Shown piece by piece: positions 27,980-36,436 of a stretch of 64,000 nt of DNA (its first letter is position 1; every line of letters begins with the position of its first letter). A model generated the notes under the pieces. The model worked only from the letters and a program-made list of their open reading frames with translations, was not told the DNA's origin and did no database searches. Source of the stretch: CAVZTA01 sp963778025 (GTDB taxonomy: Bacteria > Chloroflexota > Limnocylindria > Limnocylindrales > CSP1-4). The position numbers and the translations under genes are program-made. The stretch spans positions 310,001 to 374,000 of the forward strand of contig CAVZTA010000009.1 of the NCBI GenBank assembly GCA_963778025.1. The letters are read 5' to 3'.

Positions 27980-28089
27980 TCGGGCGGGGTCGGTCGTCCG
28001 GCTGCCTCAGCCGCGCGAGGCGGTCTCGATCCGTCGGTCTGCGCATGGATGTCGGCGGGAACGTCGGCGCTCGTCGATCGGGACCCGGC

Positions 28090-28095
28090 TAGCAT
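28090..28095 (+). promoter_or_regulatory. -10 element for acuI
   Basis: TAGCAT lies nine bases upstream of ATG 28105, with no convincing Shine-Dalgarno between. Transcription would start within two or three bases of the ATG. Confidence 0.45.
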
Positions 28096-28104
28096 CGGTC
28101 GGCG

Positions 28105-29109
28105 ATGACCGATCTGCCCGCGACCTTCCGCGCCTTCGTCGTCGACAAGCCCGCGGGTGGTGCCTTCACGCGCGGCCTCCGCGACCGCACGCCGAGCGAT
28201 CTCCCGGACGGCGAGGTCACCGTTCGGGTCGCCTGGTCGAGCGTCAACTTCAAGGACGGGCTGGCGGGGCGCGAGGACGGGAAGATCCTGCGCGGCCTGC
28301 CGCGCGTGCCCGGGATCGATCTGGCGGGCTCGGTCATCGCGTCCGCCGCGCCCGACGTCCCGGTCGGCTCCGAGGTGCTGGTCAACGGGTACGACCTGGG
28401 CACCGCGAGGGATGGCGGGTACAGCGAGGTCCAGCGCGTGCCGGCCGACTGGGTGGTCCCGTTGCCGGATGGCCTCAGCGCGCGCGAGGCGATGGCCATC
28501 GGGACCGCCGGGTTCACCGCGGCGATGGGCGTGGTCGCGCTGGAACAGCGAGGTCTCCGGCCGGGCGACGGGCCGGTCCTGGTGACCGGCGCCTCCGGCG
28601 GTCTGGGCACGACCGCCGTCGACCTGCTCGCGAAGCAGGGTCACGAGGTCTGGGCGGTCACCGGCAAGGACGACGAGCGGGAGCGGTTGGCCGGACTGGG
28701 TGCCGTCGGCTTCCTGACCCGCGACGAGGTCGCGGCGCCGGGACGACCGCTGGAGTCCGCCCGCTGGGCGGGGGCGATCGACGCCGTCGGCGCGTCCACG
28801 CTGCCGTACATCCTGCGGACGCTGCGCGTGGGCGCGGCGGTCGCGGCATGCGGCAACGCCGGCGGACCCGAGCTCCAGACGACGGTCTTCCCGTTCATCC
28901 TCCGGGGTGTCGCGCTCCTGGGCATGGACTCGGTCGCGATGCCGATCGAGGAACGGCGTGCCCTGTGGGGTCGCCTCGGGACCGACCTCCGGCCGCGCGC
29001 GCTGGGTCAGGCGCTGACCGAGATCACGCTCGACGAGCTGGAGGGCGCACTCGATCGGGTCGCGGCCGGCGAGGCGCGCGGGCGCTGGATCGTCCGCGTC
29101 TCGGGGTGA
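28105..29109 (+). CDS. acuI: Acrylyl-CoA reductase-type quinone oxidoreductase (AcuI/YhdH)
   Basis: A 334-residue medium-chain dehydrogenase/reductase without zinc ligands. The YhdH/AcuI signature is VAWSSVNFKDGLAGREDGKILRGLPRVPGIDLAGSV. The nucleotide site is VLVTGASGGLGTTAVDLLAKQGHEVWAVTGK, and LGMDSVAMPIEERRALW is also typical. AcuI reduces toxic acryloyl-CoA to propionyl-CoA with NADPH, for example in 3-hydroxypropionate or DMSP metabolism. No partner genes for those pathways are adjacent, so a detoxification role is equally likely. Confidence 0.9.
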   Translation: MTDLPATFRAFVVDKPAGGAFTRGLRDRTPSDLPDGEVTVRVAWSSVNFKDGLAGREDGKILRGLPRVPGIDLAGSVIASAAPDVPVGSEVLVNGYDLGTARDGGYSEVQRVPADWVVPLPDGLSAREAMAIGTAGFTAAMGVVALEQRGLRPGDGPVLVTGASGGLGTTAVDLLAKQGHEVWAVTGKDDERERLAGLGAVGFLTRDEVAAPGRPLESARWAGAIDAVGASTLPYILRTLRVGAAVAACGNAGGPELQTTVFPFILRGVALLGMDSVAMPIEERRALWGRLGTDLRPRALGQALTEITLDELEGALDRVAAGEARGRWIVRVSG

Positions 29110-29175
29110 CGCCGTAGCCCGCATTGCGGGCGGTCATCGGTCGCGGTCCACGGTCTCCGCTGGTGCACTGCGTGC

Positions 29176-29592
29176 ATGGCTCGCGTCGTGGTGCTGTCCT
29201 TCGTCTTCCTCGCCGTCCTCTGGCTCGCCGGCTGTTCGCTCCCGGAACATGACCCCGACATCGTCGATGGCTGGGCGGTGGGCGACCGGCTCCCATGCGA
29301 CGTGGCGTCGGATTGCGAGGACCTCGCGAACGTCGCCCTGATCGAGCTTGGGAAGAGCGAGCCCGGTCACGCCGAGATCGTCACCTGGGCGATGCATCGC
29401 CAGGGCTACTACCTGGACCACAAGACCGGGCACAAGATCCTGGCCACGACCTCGGGTTCGTGCTGCACGATCTGGCTCGCGCGCCTCGCCGACGGCCGGA
29501 CCGTGGCCGTCGGCGTGGGCTATCCCGGCATCTCGAGCGTCCCGATCGCCAGTCGCCTCGGACCGGCCCTGACGTTCTTCGATCTCGACTGA
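29176..29592 (+). CDS. Small lipoprotein, unknown function
   Basis: A 138-residue protein with a lipoprotein signal (VVVLSFVFLAVLWLAGCSLPEHDPD, lipobox LAGC). The mature part has paired cysteines (LPCDVASDCEDL and GSCCTIWLA), suggesting disulfides outside the membrane. HAEIVTWAMHRQGYYLDHKTG and DGRTVAVGVGYPG are soluble. I recognise no family. No ribosome site is obvious. Confidence 0.65.
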   Translation: MARVVVLSFVFLAVLWLAGCSLPEHDPDIVDGWAVGDRLPCDVASDCEDLANVALIELGKSEPGHAEIVTWAMHRQGYYLDHKTGHKILATTSGSCCTIWLARLADGRTVAVGVGYPGISSVPIASRLGPALTFFDLD

Positions 29593-29598
29593 ACGCTG

Positions 29599-30237
29599 CT
29601 AGGCGTAGCGGTACGACGTCCGCTCGAGCTCGTAGCTGTCCGGGCCCAGCCGGCCCGACCCCATCTGCGTGACGATCCCGCCGGCGGCCAGCACGGCCCA
29701 GACGATCAGCCAGAACCAGTTCTTGGTGATCTCGTGGCCGACGGTGGTCCAATGGATCTGGTCGGTCGGGATGGCGCCCGTCAGCACGAACCAGCCGGCG
29801 AGGATCGTGGCCGCGCCCCCGAGGCCTGACAGGACGATCACCAGCAGCTTGGGCACGTTGAGCGCCAGGACGGCGATGGCGAAGATCGCCCCGACGACCA
29901 GGCCGATGACCAGCGCGACGAAGCCCTGCTCGTTGCCGATGAGTCCCCAGGCGCTCACCCCGAGCATGTAGCCCACGGATCCGCCCAGGAGCGCGATGGC
30001 CACCCAGTACCAGAAGTACGAGAAGGCCGCGAACACCAGGGCGAGCACGAAACCGACCACCCAGCTCGTCGCGGTGGCGAACGTCCCGTCGCCGAAGATC
30101 GCCGAGACGGCGTCGGTGCCGACGTTGAAGCCGACGAGGAAGCCCCAGAGTGGCAGCAGGAGCAGGAAGAACCGGTACCCGCCGAAGCAGAACGCCGCGC
30201 CGATCAGCACTGCGACGATCGCGATGATGAGTTGCAT
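29599..30237 (-). CDS. DUF4203-like multi-pass membrane protein
   Basis: A 212-residue protein with about seven membrane helices. LIIAIVAVLIGAAFCFGGYRFFLLLLPLWGFLVGFNVGT and FVLALVFAAFSYFWYWVAIALLGGSVGYMLG resemble the TMEM198/DUF4203 fold of repeated Gly-rich helices. GGAGGTGAGGG precedes ATG 30237. It ends facing the small lipoprotein gene. Function unknown. Confidence 0.75.
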   Translation of the reverse strand: MQLIIAIVAVLIGAAFCFGGYRFFLLLLPLWGFLVGFNVGTDAVSAIFGDGTFATATSWVVGFVLALVFAAFSYFWYWVAIALLGGSVGYMLGVSAWGLIGNEQGFVALVIGLVVGAIFAIAVLALNVPKLLVIVLSGLGGAATILAGWFVLTGAIPTDQIHWTTVGHEITKNWFWLIVWAVLAAGGIVTQMGSGRLGPDSYELERTSYRYA

Positions 30238-30337
30238 CCCTCACCTCCCGAGGATCCCGGCGACTCGGGCGTCGCCACGTGGAGTCTAGAGCGGTCCGGT
30301 GCACGCGTTTTGCGTGCACGGTCGACACGGTGGAGGC

Positions 30338-31162
30338 TCAGGCGATCTCGCCGCGCAGCTGGCCGAGCGCCCGATCCAGCGCGTCGCGGATGAGCGGCCC
30401 GCCGCCCCACGGCGCGCTCGGGTCGGCGAGGCCGTCGTCGAGGGAGACCTCGCCCGCATGGATCCGTCGTGCGAGCGTGGCGATCCCGCGCAACTGCTCC
30501 AGGGACGTCAGCACGAAGTCGCGAGCCGCCACGTCACCATGTCCCGGGACGACGCGCGTGGCATCGCCGACCAGATCCAGCATCGCCTCGACGGTGGCCG
30601 GCCAGTCCATCGGGAACCCATCTCCGAAGTAGGGCGGCGCGCCGTTCTCGAGCAGGTCGCCCGCGAACAGCACGTCGGCATCGGGGACGATGATCAGTGC
30701 GTCATGGTCGGTGTGGCCGCGACCCACGTAGCGGAGCCGCAACTCGCGCCCGCCGACCTCGATCGACGCGGCGTCGGTGAACGTCCGATCGGGCGGGTCC
30801 AGCTCGACCTCCGCGATATCCGCTGCCAGCGTCGGATGGGCCTGGGCGACCCTGACCTTCTGCCCCTCACCGGTCTCGCGCAGGAAGCGGATCGCGCCCT
30901 CGTGGCCCCAGATCGTGCACGGGCGGAAGACCTGGTTGCCGAAGCAGTGGTCGTTGTGGGCGTGGGTGTCGACGACGACCGTCACCGGCATCGACGTCAG
31001 CGCCCGCACGTCGTCGAGGATCTCCCGGCCCTGCCGCGGCGAGATGCGGGTGTCGATGACGAGCCCCTCGCCCTCGCCCAGCACCAGCCCGATCTCCTGG
31101 TCGTAGAACTCGTAGCGCCGGACGAAGACGCGGTCGCCGATCTCGGTCCAGAGGTCGCTCAT
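30338..31162 (-). CDS. MBL-fold metallo-hydrolase
   Basis: A 274-residue metallo-beta-lactamase-fold hydrolase. The zinc motif is VVDTHAHNDHCFGN (H-x-H-x-D-H), with further ligands in YVGRGHTDHDALI, DVLFAGDLLENG and VVPGHGDV. There is no signal peptide, so it is cytoplasmic, and it is closest in look to B1-like or general MBL hydrolases rather than dedicated beta-lactamases. The start is supported by a TACCAT element eight bases upstream and the absence of a Shine-Dalgarno. Confidence 0.88.
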   Translation of the reverse strand: MSDLWTEIGDRVFVRRYEFYDQEIGLVLGEGEGLVIDTRISPRQGREILDDVRALTSMPVTVVVDTHAHNDHCFGNQVFRPCTIWGHEGAIRFLRETGEGQKVRVAQAHPTLAADIAEVELDPPDRTFTDAASIEVGGRELRLRYVGRGHTDHDALIIVPDADVLFAGDLLENGAPPYFGDGFPMDWPATVEAMLDLVGDATRVVPGHGDVAARDFVLTSLEQLRGIATLARRIHAGEVSLDDGLADPSAPWGGGPLIRDALDRALGQLRGEIA

Positions 31163-31255
31163 CGCCGTCGATGGTAGTGGGCTCGGCGGGGGCGTTCGTG
31201 ACCGGCGTGCGTCGCGGCTCGCGCCGGGCCGTATGCTGCGCGCCGGAGGTGACGG

Positions 31256-32125
31256 ATGACCGAGGGCGCGGCCGCCCAGGAGAGCACGGCCCGGATGGCC
31301 GATGGGACGCTGCTGCGGACGCTGCGCTGGCCGGCCGCGGACGACCCTGCAGCGGTCGTCGTGATCGTCCACGGGCTGGGCGAGCACGGCGGTCGCTACG
31401 ACCACGTCGCGCGCCGGCTCGCGGACGCCGGACTGGAGGTCCACGCCTACGACCAGCGCGGGTTCGGCGGCTCGGCCGGGATGCGCGCCTACGTCGACCG
31501 GTTCGCGACGTTCCACGACGACCTGGAGGCGCGGCTGACGGCCATCCGGACGGCGTGCCCCGGCGTGCCCCTCGTCCTCTACGGCCAGTCCTTCGGCGGC
31601 CTGGTCGCCACCGGCTACCTGCTCGCCGAACCGCCCCGGCCGCTGCCCGACCTCGCGATCCTCTCGGCGCCGGCGCTCCTCGCCACGGTCCCCGCCTGGA
31701 AGCGCTCCGTGGCGACGGGCCTTGGCCAGGTGCTGCCGCGCCTCGCCATCGCCAACAGCTTCGGTCCGGGCGCGCTGTGCCGCGATCCCGAGGTCGAGCG
31801 ACGGTACGACCAGGATCCGTTGGTGGTGAAGCGCACGACGACCCGCCTGGGCGCCGAGTCGCTCGCCGAGCAGGCGCGGATCGGCGCCGCTCTCGCGCGC
31901 GGCGTCGACCTGCCCGTCGCGACGTTCGTGATCCACGGCACCGCCGACCCGATCGTGCCGCCGGCCGCGAGCGAGCTGCTCGTCGGACATGGCGACGTGA
32001 CGCGCCGGGTCTTCCCGGACCTCCGCCACGAGTGCCACAACGAGCCGGAATGGGAGACCGTCGTCGACGCCGAGCTCGAGTGGCTCCGGCCGCGGGTCGA
32101 GGGACGTGTCGCGGCCGCGGTGTAG
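31256..32125 (+). CDS. Alpha/beta hydrolase, monoacylglycerol lipase-like
   Basis: A 289-residue alpha/beta hydrolase (Hydrolase_4 type). The oxyanion region is VVIVHGLGEHGGRYDHVARRLADAG, the nucleophile Ser is in LYGQSFGGLVATGYL, the acid Asp in VIHGTADPIVPPAAS, and the His in LRHECHNEPEW. The ribosome site GGAGGTGACGG precedes ATG 31256. The family hydrolyses monoacylglycerols or lysophospholipids; the natural ester here is unknown. Confidence 0.9.
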   Translation: MTEGAAAQESTARMADGTLLRTLRWPAADDPAAVVVIVHGLGEHGGRYDHVARRLADAGLEVHAYDQRGFGGSAGMRAYVDRFATFHDDLEARLTAIRTACPGVPLVLYGQSFGGLVATGYLLAEPPRPLPDLAILSAPALLATVPAWKRSVATGLGQVLPRLAIANSFGPGALCRDPEVERRYDQDPLVVKRTTTRLGAESLAEQARIGAALARGVDLPVATFVIHGTADPIVPPAASELLVGHGDVTRRVFPDLRHECHNEPEWETVVDAELEWLRPRVEGRVAAAV

Positions 32126-32148
32126 ACTGCGCGGCAACTGAAGAGTCG

Positions 32149-32234
32149 CCTCCGGGGAGCGCGTCAGCGCTGAGAGTGTGGTTCGACCACAGACCCGCGG
32201 AACCTGATCCGGTTCGTACCGGCGAAGGAAGCAG
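32149..32234 (+). ncRNA. TPP (thiamine pyrophosphate) riboswitch
   Basis: The conserved THI-box core is present in order: CGGGGAGC, CGCTGAGAG, a variable hairpin (GTGTGGTTCGACCACA), GACCCGCGGAACCTGATCCGG, TTCGTACCGGCGAAGGAAGC. It lies about 45 bases before the thiamine-precursor transport genes, which is the expected location. Confidence 0.95.
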
Positions 32235-32252
32235 GCCTTGCTGCACGCGGAC

Positions 32253-32276
32253 GCCGTCTCTCCCGAGAGAGGCGGC
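32253..32276 (+). promoter_or_regulatory. Riboswitch expression platform: hairpin covering the ribosome site
   Basis: GCCGTCTCTC (32253-32262) can pair with GAGAGAGGCGGC (32265-32276). The 3' arm contains the GAGAGAGG that serves as Shine-Dalgarno immediately before ATG 32278. Forming this stem hides the ribosome site, so translational control by TPP is likely. There is no U-run for a transcription terminator. Confidence 0.65.
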
Positions 32277-32277
32277 G

Positions 32278-33414
32278 ATGCTGTCTTCGGAGGTCGTCCG
32301 CGTGCCCGCCCCTCGCCCAGTCTTCACCCTCGCGACGCTCGTCGCCCTCGTGGCTGCCGCGTGTGGCGCCGGCACGACCGGGACGGCATCGCCTGCGACG
32401 TCCGCGGCGCCTTCGTCCCCCGCTGCCTCGCCCTCGACCTCGCCGGTGGCCCCGTCCGCCTCGCCCTCCGCCGCCGAGCTCCAGCCCGTCCGCCTGGCGC
32501 TCGACTGGACGCCCAACACGAACCATCTCGGGTTCTTCGCCGCGGATGCCAAGGGCTGGTACGCGGATGCCGGTGTGCAGCTCCAGATCCTGCCGTATGC
32601 CACCGCGACCCCCGAGACGTTGCTCACGGCGCACCAGGCCGAGTGCGGCATCTCCTTCCAGGATGCGCTGACCTTCGCCGTCGCTTCTGGCGCTCCGATC
32701 GTGTCGGTGATGGCGATCCTCCAGCACACCGGGCAGGAGCTTGCGGTCCTCGCGTCGTCCGCCATCCATCGGCCCCGCGATCTCGACGGCAAGGTCTATG
32801 CCGGATTCGGCTATCCCAACGAGGTGCCCACGGTCAAGGCGGTGATCAAGGCCGACGGCGGCAAGGGCGAGTTCACGAGCATCGTTGCCGACACCGCGGC
32901 CTACGAGGCCCTGTACGGCAAGAAGGCCGACTTCGCGATCATCTTCGTGGCCCAGGAGGGCGTCGAGGCGAAGCTCCGCGAGATCGAGCTGCGGACCTTC
33001 AAGTTCACCGACTACGGCTTCCCCGACTTCTACCAGGTCGTCCTCGCCTGCGACCGCGACTGGCTCGCGCGCGAGCCGGAGCTCGCGAAGCGGTTCGTGG
33101 AAGCCACCGTCCGCGGCTGGGAGTTCGCGGCGGCCGAGCCCGACGCCGCCGCCGATCTCCTGGTCCAGGAGAACCCGGGCGTGTTCGATGCGAACCCGGA
33201 GGTGCCCAAGGAGAGCGCCCGGTTCCTCGCGGATGGTGGCTACCTCGTCGATGCGCAGGGCAACGTCGGAACGCAGACGCTGCAGCAGTGGCGGGGCTAC
33301 AGCGGCTTCCTGTACGACCAGGGGCTGCTGACCGATCGCGCCGGAAAGCCGCTGACGACCGCGCCCGACTACGGCTCGCTGTTCACCAACGACTTCCTGC
33401 CGGCCGCCGGCTGA
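32278..33414 (+). CDS. Thiamine-precursor (HMP-type) ABC transporter substrate-binding lipoprotein, NMT1/THI5-like
   Basis: A 378-residue receptor. The signal segment PVFTLATLVALVAAACGAG carries a lipobox, followed by a Ser/Pro/Ala-rich tether. The mature domain VRLALDWTPNTNHLGFFAADAKGWYADAGVQLQILPY is the classic NMT1/THI5/ThiY start, then ISFQDALTFAVASGAPIVSVMAI and DFAIIFVAQEGVEA. The family binds formylaminopyrimidine or HMP. TPP-riboswitch control and the adjacent permease support thiamine-precursor uptake. Confidence 0.92.
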   Translation: MLSSEVVRVPAPRPVFTLATLVALVAAACGAGTTGTASPATSAAPSSPAASPSTSPVAPSASPSAAELQPVRLALDWTPNTNHLGFFAADAKGWYADAGVQLQILPYATATPETLLTAHQAECGISFQDALTFAVASGAPIVSVMAILQHTGQELAVLASSAIHRPRDLDGKVYAGFGYPNEVPTVKAVIKADGGKGEFTSIVADTAAYEALYGKKADFAIIFVAQEGVEAKLREIELRTFKFTDYGFPDFYQVVLACDRDWLAREPELAKRFVEATVRGWEFAAAEPDAAADLLVQENPGVFDANPEVPKESARFLADGGYLVDAQGNVGTQTLQQWRGYSGFLYDQGLLTDRAGKPLTTAPDYGSLFTNDFLPAAG

Positions 33415-33419
33415 CCCTC

Positions 33420-34202
33420 GTGGCGCGCCTCGGCCGATGGGGTCCGCCGGTCCTCGTCCTGCTCCTGCTGCTCCTGCTCTGGGAAGTGGCGGTGCGCGTC
33501 TTGGCGGCCGATCCGATCCTGTTGCCGGGGCCTGTGCGGGTCCTCGACTCGCTGTGGTCGTTCCGCGATCAGGCTGTGCGTCATCTCGTGCCCACGCTCC
33601 TCGAGACCGTGGTCGGGTTGGCGGTGTCGATCGCATTCGGCATCGTCGTGGCCGTCGTCCTCGACCGCGTGACCGTGCTCCGGCGCGCCATCGAGCCGCT
33701 GCTGGTCGCGTCGCAGACCATCCCCATCGTCGCGGTCGCGCCACTCCTGGTGCTGTGGTTCGGGTTCGGCCTGGCGCCCAAGGTCGTCGTGGTCGTCCTC
33801 GTGACGTTCTTCCCGGTCGCGATCTCGCTGCTCGATGGGTTCCGCAGCGGTCCGCCGGATGCCGCCGACCTGCTTCGCTCCTATGCCGCGAGCGAGGCGC
33901 AGACGTTCCGGTCGCTGCGGTGGCCGGTGGCGATGCCGTCGCTGTTCACGGGGCTCCGGGTGGCGGTCGTGTACGGCGTGATCGGCGCGGTCTTCGGGGA
34001 GTACGTCGGCGCCACCGAGGGACTCGGGATCTGGATGCAGCTCAGCCAGAACAGCTTCCGGACCGACCTCGTGTTCGCGGCGGTGCTGCTCAGCGCGCTC
34101 GTGTCGCTCGCGCTGTATGCGCTCGTCGCGGTCGCCGAGCGGGTGCTGATCCCGTGGTCGCCCCGGGTGCGGGGGAGCGCCGTGGCCGGGCCGGCCGGCT
34201 GA
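33420..34202 (+). CDS. ABC transporter permease, ThiX/SsuC type
   Basis: A 260-residue permease from GTG 33420, five bases after the receptor stop. About six helices (VLVLLLLLLLWEVAVRVLA...) with the EAA-like loop DLLRSYAASEAQTFRSLRWPVAMPSLFTGL. It belongs to the BPD_transp_1 group used for nitrate, sulfonate, taurine and HMP. No ATPase gene (thiZ) follows, and the downstream gene is on the other strand. The importer must borrow an ATPase or use one encoded elsewhere. Confidence 0.88.
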   Translation: MARLGRWGPPVLVLLLLLLLWEVAVRVLAADPILLPGPVRVLDSLWSFRDQAVRHLVPTLLETVVGLAVSIAFGIVVAVVLDRVTVLRRAIEPLLVASQTIPIVAVAPLLVLWFGFGLAPKVVVVVLVTFFPVAISLLDGFRSGPPDAADLLRSYAASEAQTFRSLRWPVAMPSLFTGLRVAVVYGVIGAVFGEYVGATEGLGIWMQLSQNSFRTDLVFAAVLLSALVSLALYALVAVAERVLIPWSPRVRGSAVAGPAG

Positions 34203-34381
34203 AGGCAGCGGGCGGCGTGCAGCCCATGCATCGTGCGACGAACGACCGCGCGATCGGCCGGCCGTGGCACGCCTTGTGACCGCGTCCGGTGCCGTTTCGC
34301 GCATCGGGTGCCGAGAACGGCGGGGGAGAGGCTCAGCCGGGTCGAGACATGGCGGTATGGACGTCGCGCTTCGTCGTAAGC

Positions 34382-34400
34382 CGGCATCGGATGCATGCCG
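34382..34400. terminator. Small hairpin behind the DUF998 gene
   Basis: CGGCAT and ATGCCG pair around a 7-base loop, 17 bases past the DUF998 stop codon. The stem is short and without a U-run. The rest of 34203-34416 shows no gene or other signal. Confidence 0.35.
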
Positions 34401-34416
34401 AAGCCTCGCAGGGCGA

Positions 34417-35061
34417 TCAGCGCTCGCGCTCCGCGGCAGGGTCGGAGGCCATCAGGTACCCGCCGAACGCCAGGAGCCAGCCCATCACCGGGTAGGCGAT
34501 CATCCGCTCCGCGCCACCATGGCCGATCGGCCCGAAGATCGCCGGGTTCCCGGCGTCACCGATGACCATGACGACCACGTAGGCGAGTCCGGCGAGGCCG
34601 GCGACCAGCGAGATCACGCGCATCGGACCGTGGACCCAGGCGGCGGTCGCGATCGCCTGGAGGTTGAACCCGACGAACGCGGACAGCGCGAACAGCGAAT
34701 GCGCGGCGCCCGTGTCGAGCGGGAAGAGCCCGGCGCCGATCACGCCCACGCCGCCGATGAGGAAGGTGGCGAGGATGCCGGGCCGCCGGTGGATGCGGAA
34801 GAACAGGATGCCGGCCGCAAGATCGAGCACGCCGATCGCGATCAACCCGCCGTTGAAGAGGAGCGCGGTGCTGTCGATCACACCCAGATCGCTGATGGCG
34901 GCGCCGTGGAAGTCGTAGCCCGGGGCGATGGACGCGGCGAGCATCGTCCCGACGAGGAACGTCGCGCCCGAGAGGAACGCGAGCACGCCCGCCGTCCGAG
35001 CGACCGCCGTTCCGGCGTGCCGATCGAGGGCTCGTGCGCGACCCACCGCGAGCGTCGTCAT
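34417..35061 (-). CDS. DUF998 family membrane protein
   Basis: A 214-residue protein with about six helices. LAFLSGATFLVGTMLAASIAPGYDFHGAAISDLGVIDSTALLFNGGLIAIGVLDLAAGILFF and VGVIGAGLFPLDTGAAHSLFALSAFVGFNLQAIATA match the DUF998 pattern (Ser-Asp-Leu-Gly motif, Phe-Pro-x-Asp). GGAGGAG precedes ATG 35061. No function is established for this family. Confidence 0.88.
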   Translation of the reverse strand: MTTLAVGRARALDRHAGTAVARTAGVLAFLSGATFLVGTMLAASIAPGYDFHGAAISDLGVIDSTALLFNGGLIAIGVLDLAAGILFFRIHRRPGILATFLIGGVGVIGAGLFPLDTGAAHSLFALSAFVGFNLQAIATAAWVHGPMRVISLVAGLAGLAYVVVMVIGDAGNPAIFGPIGHGGAERMIAYPVMGWLLAFGGYLMASDPAAERER

Positions 35062-35074
35062 CGTCGTGCTCCTC

Positions 35075-35110
35075 CGGTCGTCCGGTGCCGATCGAGGCGC
35101 CGGACGACCG
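35075..35110. terminator. 11-bp perfect inverted repeat between flavodoxin and DUF998 genes
   Basis: CGGTCGTCCGG and CCGGACGACCG are exact complements separated by 14 bases. On the minus strand it sits after the flavodoxin stop and just before the DUF998 ribosome site. It could terminate the flavodoxin transcript, modulate the next gene, or act as an operator. Confidence 0.5.
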
Positions 35111-35127
35111 ATCTCCTCCGCAGGCGG

Positions 35128-35658
35128 TCAGGCCGCCGTCGTCATCGGGGTCGCGTGGACCTTGGCCGCGAGCGCGTCCCGAAGGTCCGAGCCCCACTTG
35201 CGGGCTCGATCGAGCTCACCGTCGCGAAGCGGTCCGTACTTGTCACGGACCACGAACTTCTCGGCCTTGGCGAGCCGTCGGTAGCCACGTTCGGCGAGCC
35301 GCTTCTCGATGGTCCCGGTCGCCCCACGCGGCGACCACCAGATGCGGGTGTCGAACGCCGCACCGAGGCCATGCCCGGCGGGCAGCTTCTCGAGCCAGGA
35401 ACGGAGGGACGGATGCGACAGGTCCGGCGCTGGACCCTCCGTCTCGCTCGCCAGGATGTGCTCGCGCATCGCCTCGCTGGGCAGTGAGAACGCGAACACG
35501 GGTGACCCGGCGACGATCAGATCGGCCGAGGCAAGGCGATCGGCCGGGACGCCGTCGGTCGGATAGGCGGTCGCGTCGGGCCCGAAGCCCTCGGCGATGG
35601 CGCGCGCGACGGCGGCGGTGTTCCCCCAGACGGATTCGTAGACGACGATGGCACGCAT
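35128..35658 (-). CDS. Flavodoxin-fold protein
   Basis: A 176-residue FMN-binding protein. The phosphate loop is IVVYESVWGNTAAVARAIAEG, with LIVAGSPVFAFSLP and the later WWSPRGATGTIEKRLAERGYRRL. AGGAGG precedes ATG 35658. The hemerythrin gene lies upstream on the same strand, so the pair may form a redox/oxygen-handling unit. The electron-transfer partner is unknown. Confidence 0.85.
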   Translation of the reverse strand: MRAIVVYESVWGNTAAVARAIAEGFGPDATAYPTDGVPADRLASADLIVAGSPVFAFSLPSEAMREHILASETEGPAPDLSHPSLRSWLEKLPAGHGLGAAFDTRIWWSPRGATGTIEKRLAERGYRRLAKAEKFVVRDKYGPLRDGELDRARKWGSDLRDALAAKVHATPMTTAA

Positions 35659-35704
35659 CGGTGGGTCCTCCTGGTTGTCGGGGTATGGCTTCCGGCTCGC
35701 TCGG

Positions 35705-36166
35705 TCAGGCGTCGCCGCCCGCCTCGCTGAGGACCGGCAACAGCAGCCGTTCCTCGAGCTCGACGTGGGCGCGGACGAGCGCTTCCAGCGAGAACAGGCT
35801 GCAGCGGATGGCCCGCTGGAGCTCGTGGGTCATGCCGTGGAGCACCGCGAGCTCGTCGCCCTGGAGGCGCTCCAGGCTTGTCACCAGCTGCCCGTGATCG
35901 AATCGTGCCGCCCGCGTGGACCAGGGTGTCCCGGTGATCTTCTCGATCCGCGGGAAGAGCCACGACTCCTCCCAGGCAAGGTGCGGTCGGAGCTGGAACT
36001 CGAACCACGAGATGATGTCGCGGATGGCGAGCGCCGTCGCCGTGGTCGGGACGTCGCCTACCGCACAGGCGGTGTCATGGACCATGTCGATGCCCCGCGC
36101 AAGGTCCTGATGCTCGTGCTCGGCGAAGGCGCGGACAGCCTCCGAGACTTCCTGCGTCGCGCTCAT
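35705..36166 (-). CDS. Hemerythrin-domain protein
   Basis: A 153-residue four-helix-bundle protein. Candidate di-iron ligands are in AEHEHQDLARGIDMVHD, FQLRPHLAWEESWLFPRIE, RFDHGQLVTSLE and VRAHVELEERLLLPVL, the H, H-x3-E, H and H-x4-E pattern of hemerythrin (PF01814). It can bind O2, NO or iron. GAGGAGG precedes ATG 36166. It shares its upstream region, including a 14-bp palindromic site, with the divergent YmgE-like gene. Confidence 0.88.
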   Translation of the reverse strand: MSATQEVSEAVRAFAEHEHQDLARGIDMVHDTACAVGDVPTTATALAIRDIISWFEFQLRPHLAWEESWLFPRIEKITGTPWSTRAARFDHGQLVTSLERLQGDELAVLHGMTHELQRAIRCSLFSLEALVRAHVELEERLLLPVLSEAGGDA

Positions 36167-36265
36167 GGCGAGCCTCCTCGTGCGGGTCGGATCGTCACCG
36201 GGATCCGCACGCTCAGGGTCGGCCGTCCGGTTCCCCGCGACCAGCCGCCTTCGTCCCAAATCGGC

Positions 36266-36279
36266 GGGCCATCCGGCCC
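36266..36279. promoter_or_regulatory. 14-bp palindromic site, best copy (GGGCCATCCGGCCC)
   Basis: A GGGCC-ATCC-GGCCC element in the 270-base region between the divergent hemerythrin and YmgE-like genes. A weaker half-match (GACCGATGGCCC) lies at 36353-36364. Similar elements precede several other genes of the 36-62 kb island, so it may be a shared regulator site. The rest of 36167-36436 shows only the ribosome sites. Confidence 0.5.
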
Positions 36280-36436
36280 CATCACGAACGGAGCGACGCG
36301 CCGCCCGCGAGGTGGCGCTTCGTGCGAGGTGCCGGACCGCCCGCGCGAAACCGACCGATGGCCCTGTGTCGGGACGCTCGCCGGCGACACGATCGTGTGG
36401 GCGTCGGCTCGACGCCCGGGAAGGAGGTGGCAAGCG

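Noticed and set aside
25377..28046. A single 889-residue protein spanning both MFS regions
   Set aside because: The upstream half is antisense-like in that frame; the two transporters are in different frames with a GTGA overlap.
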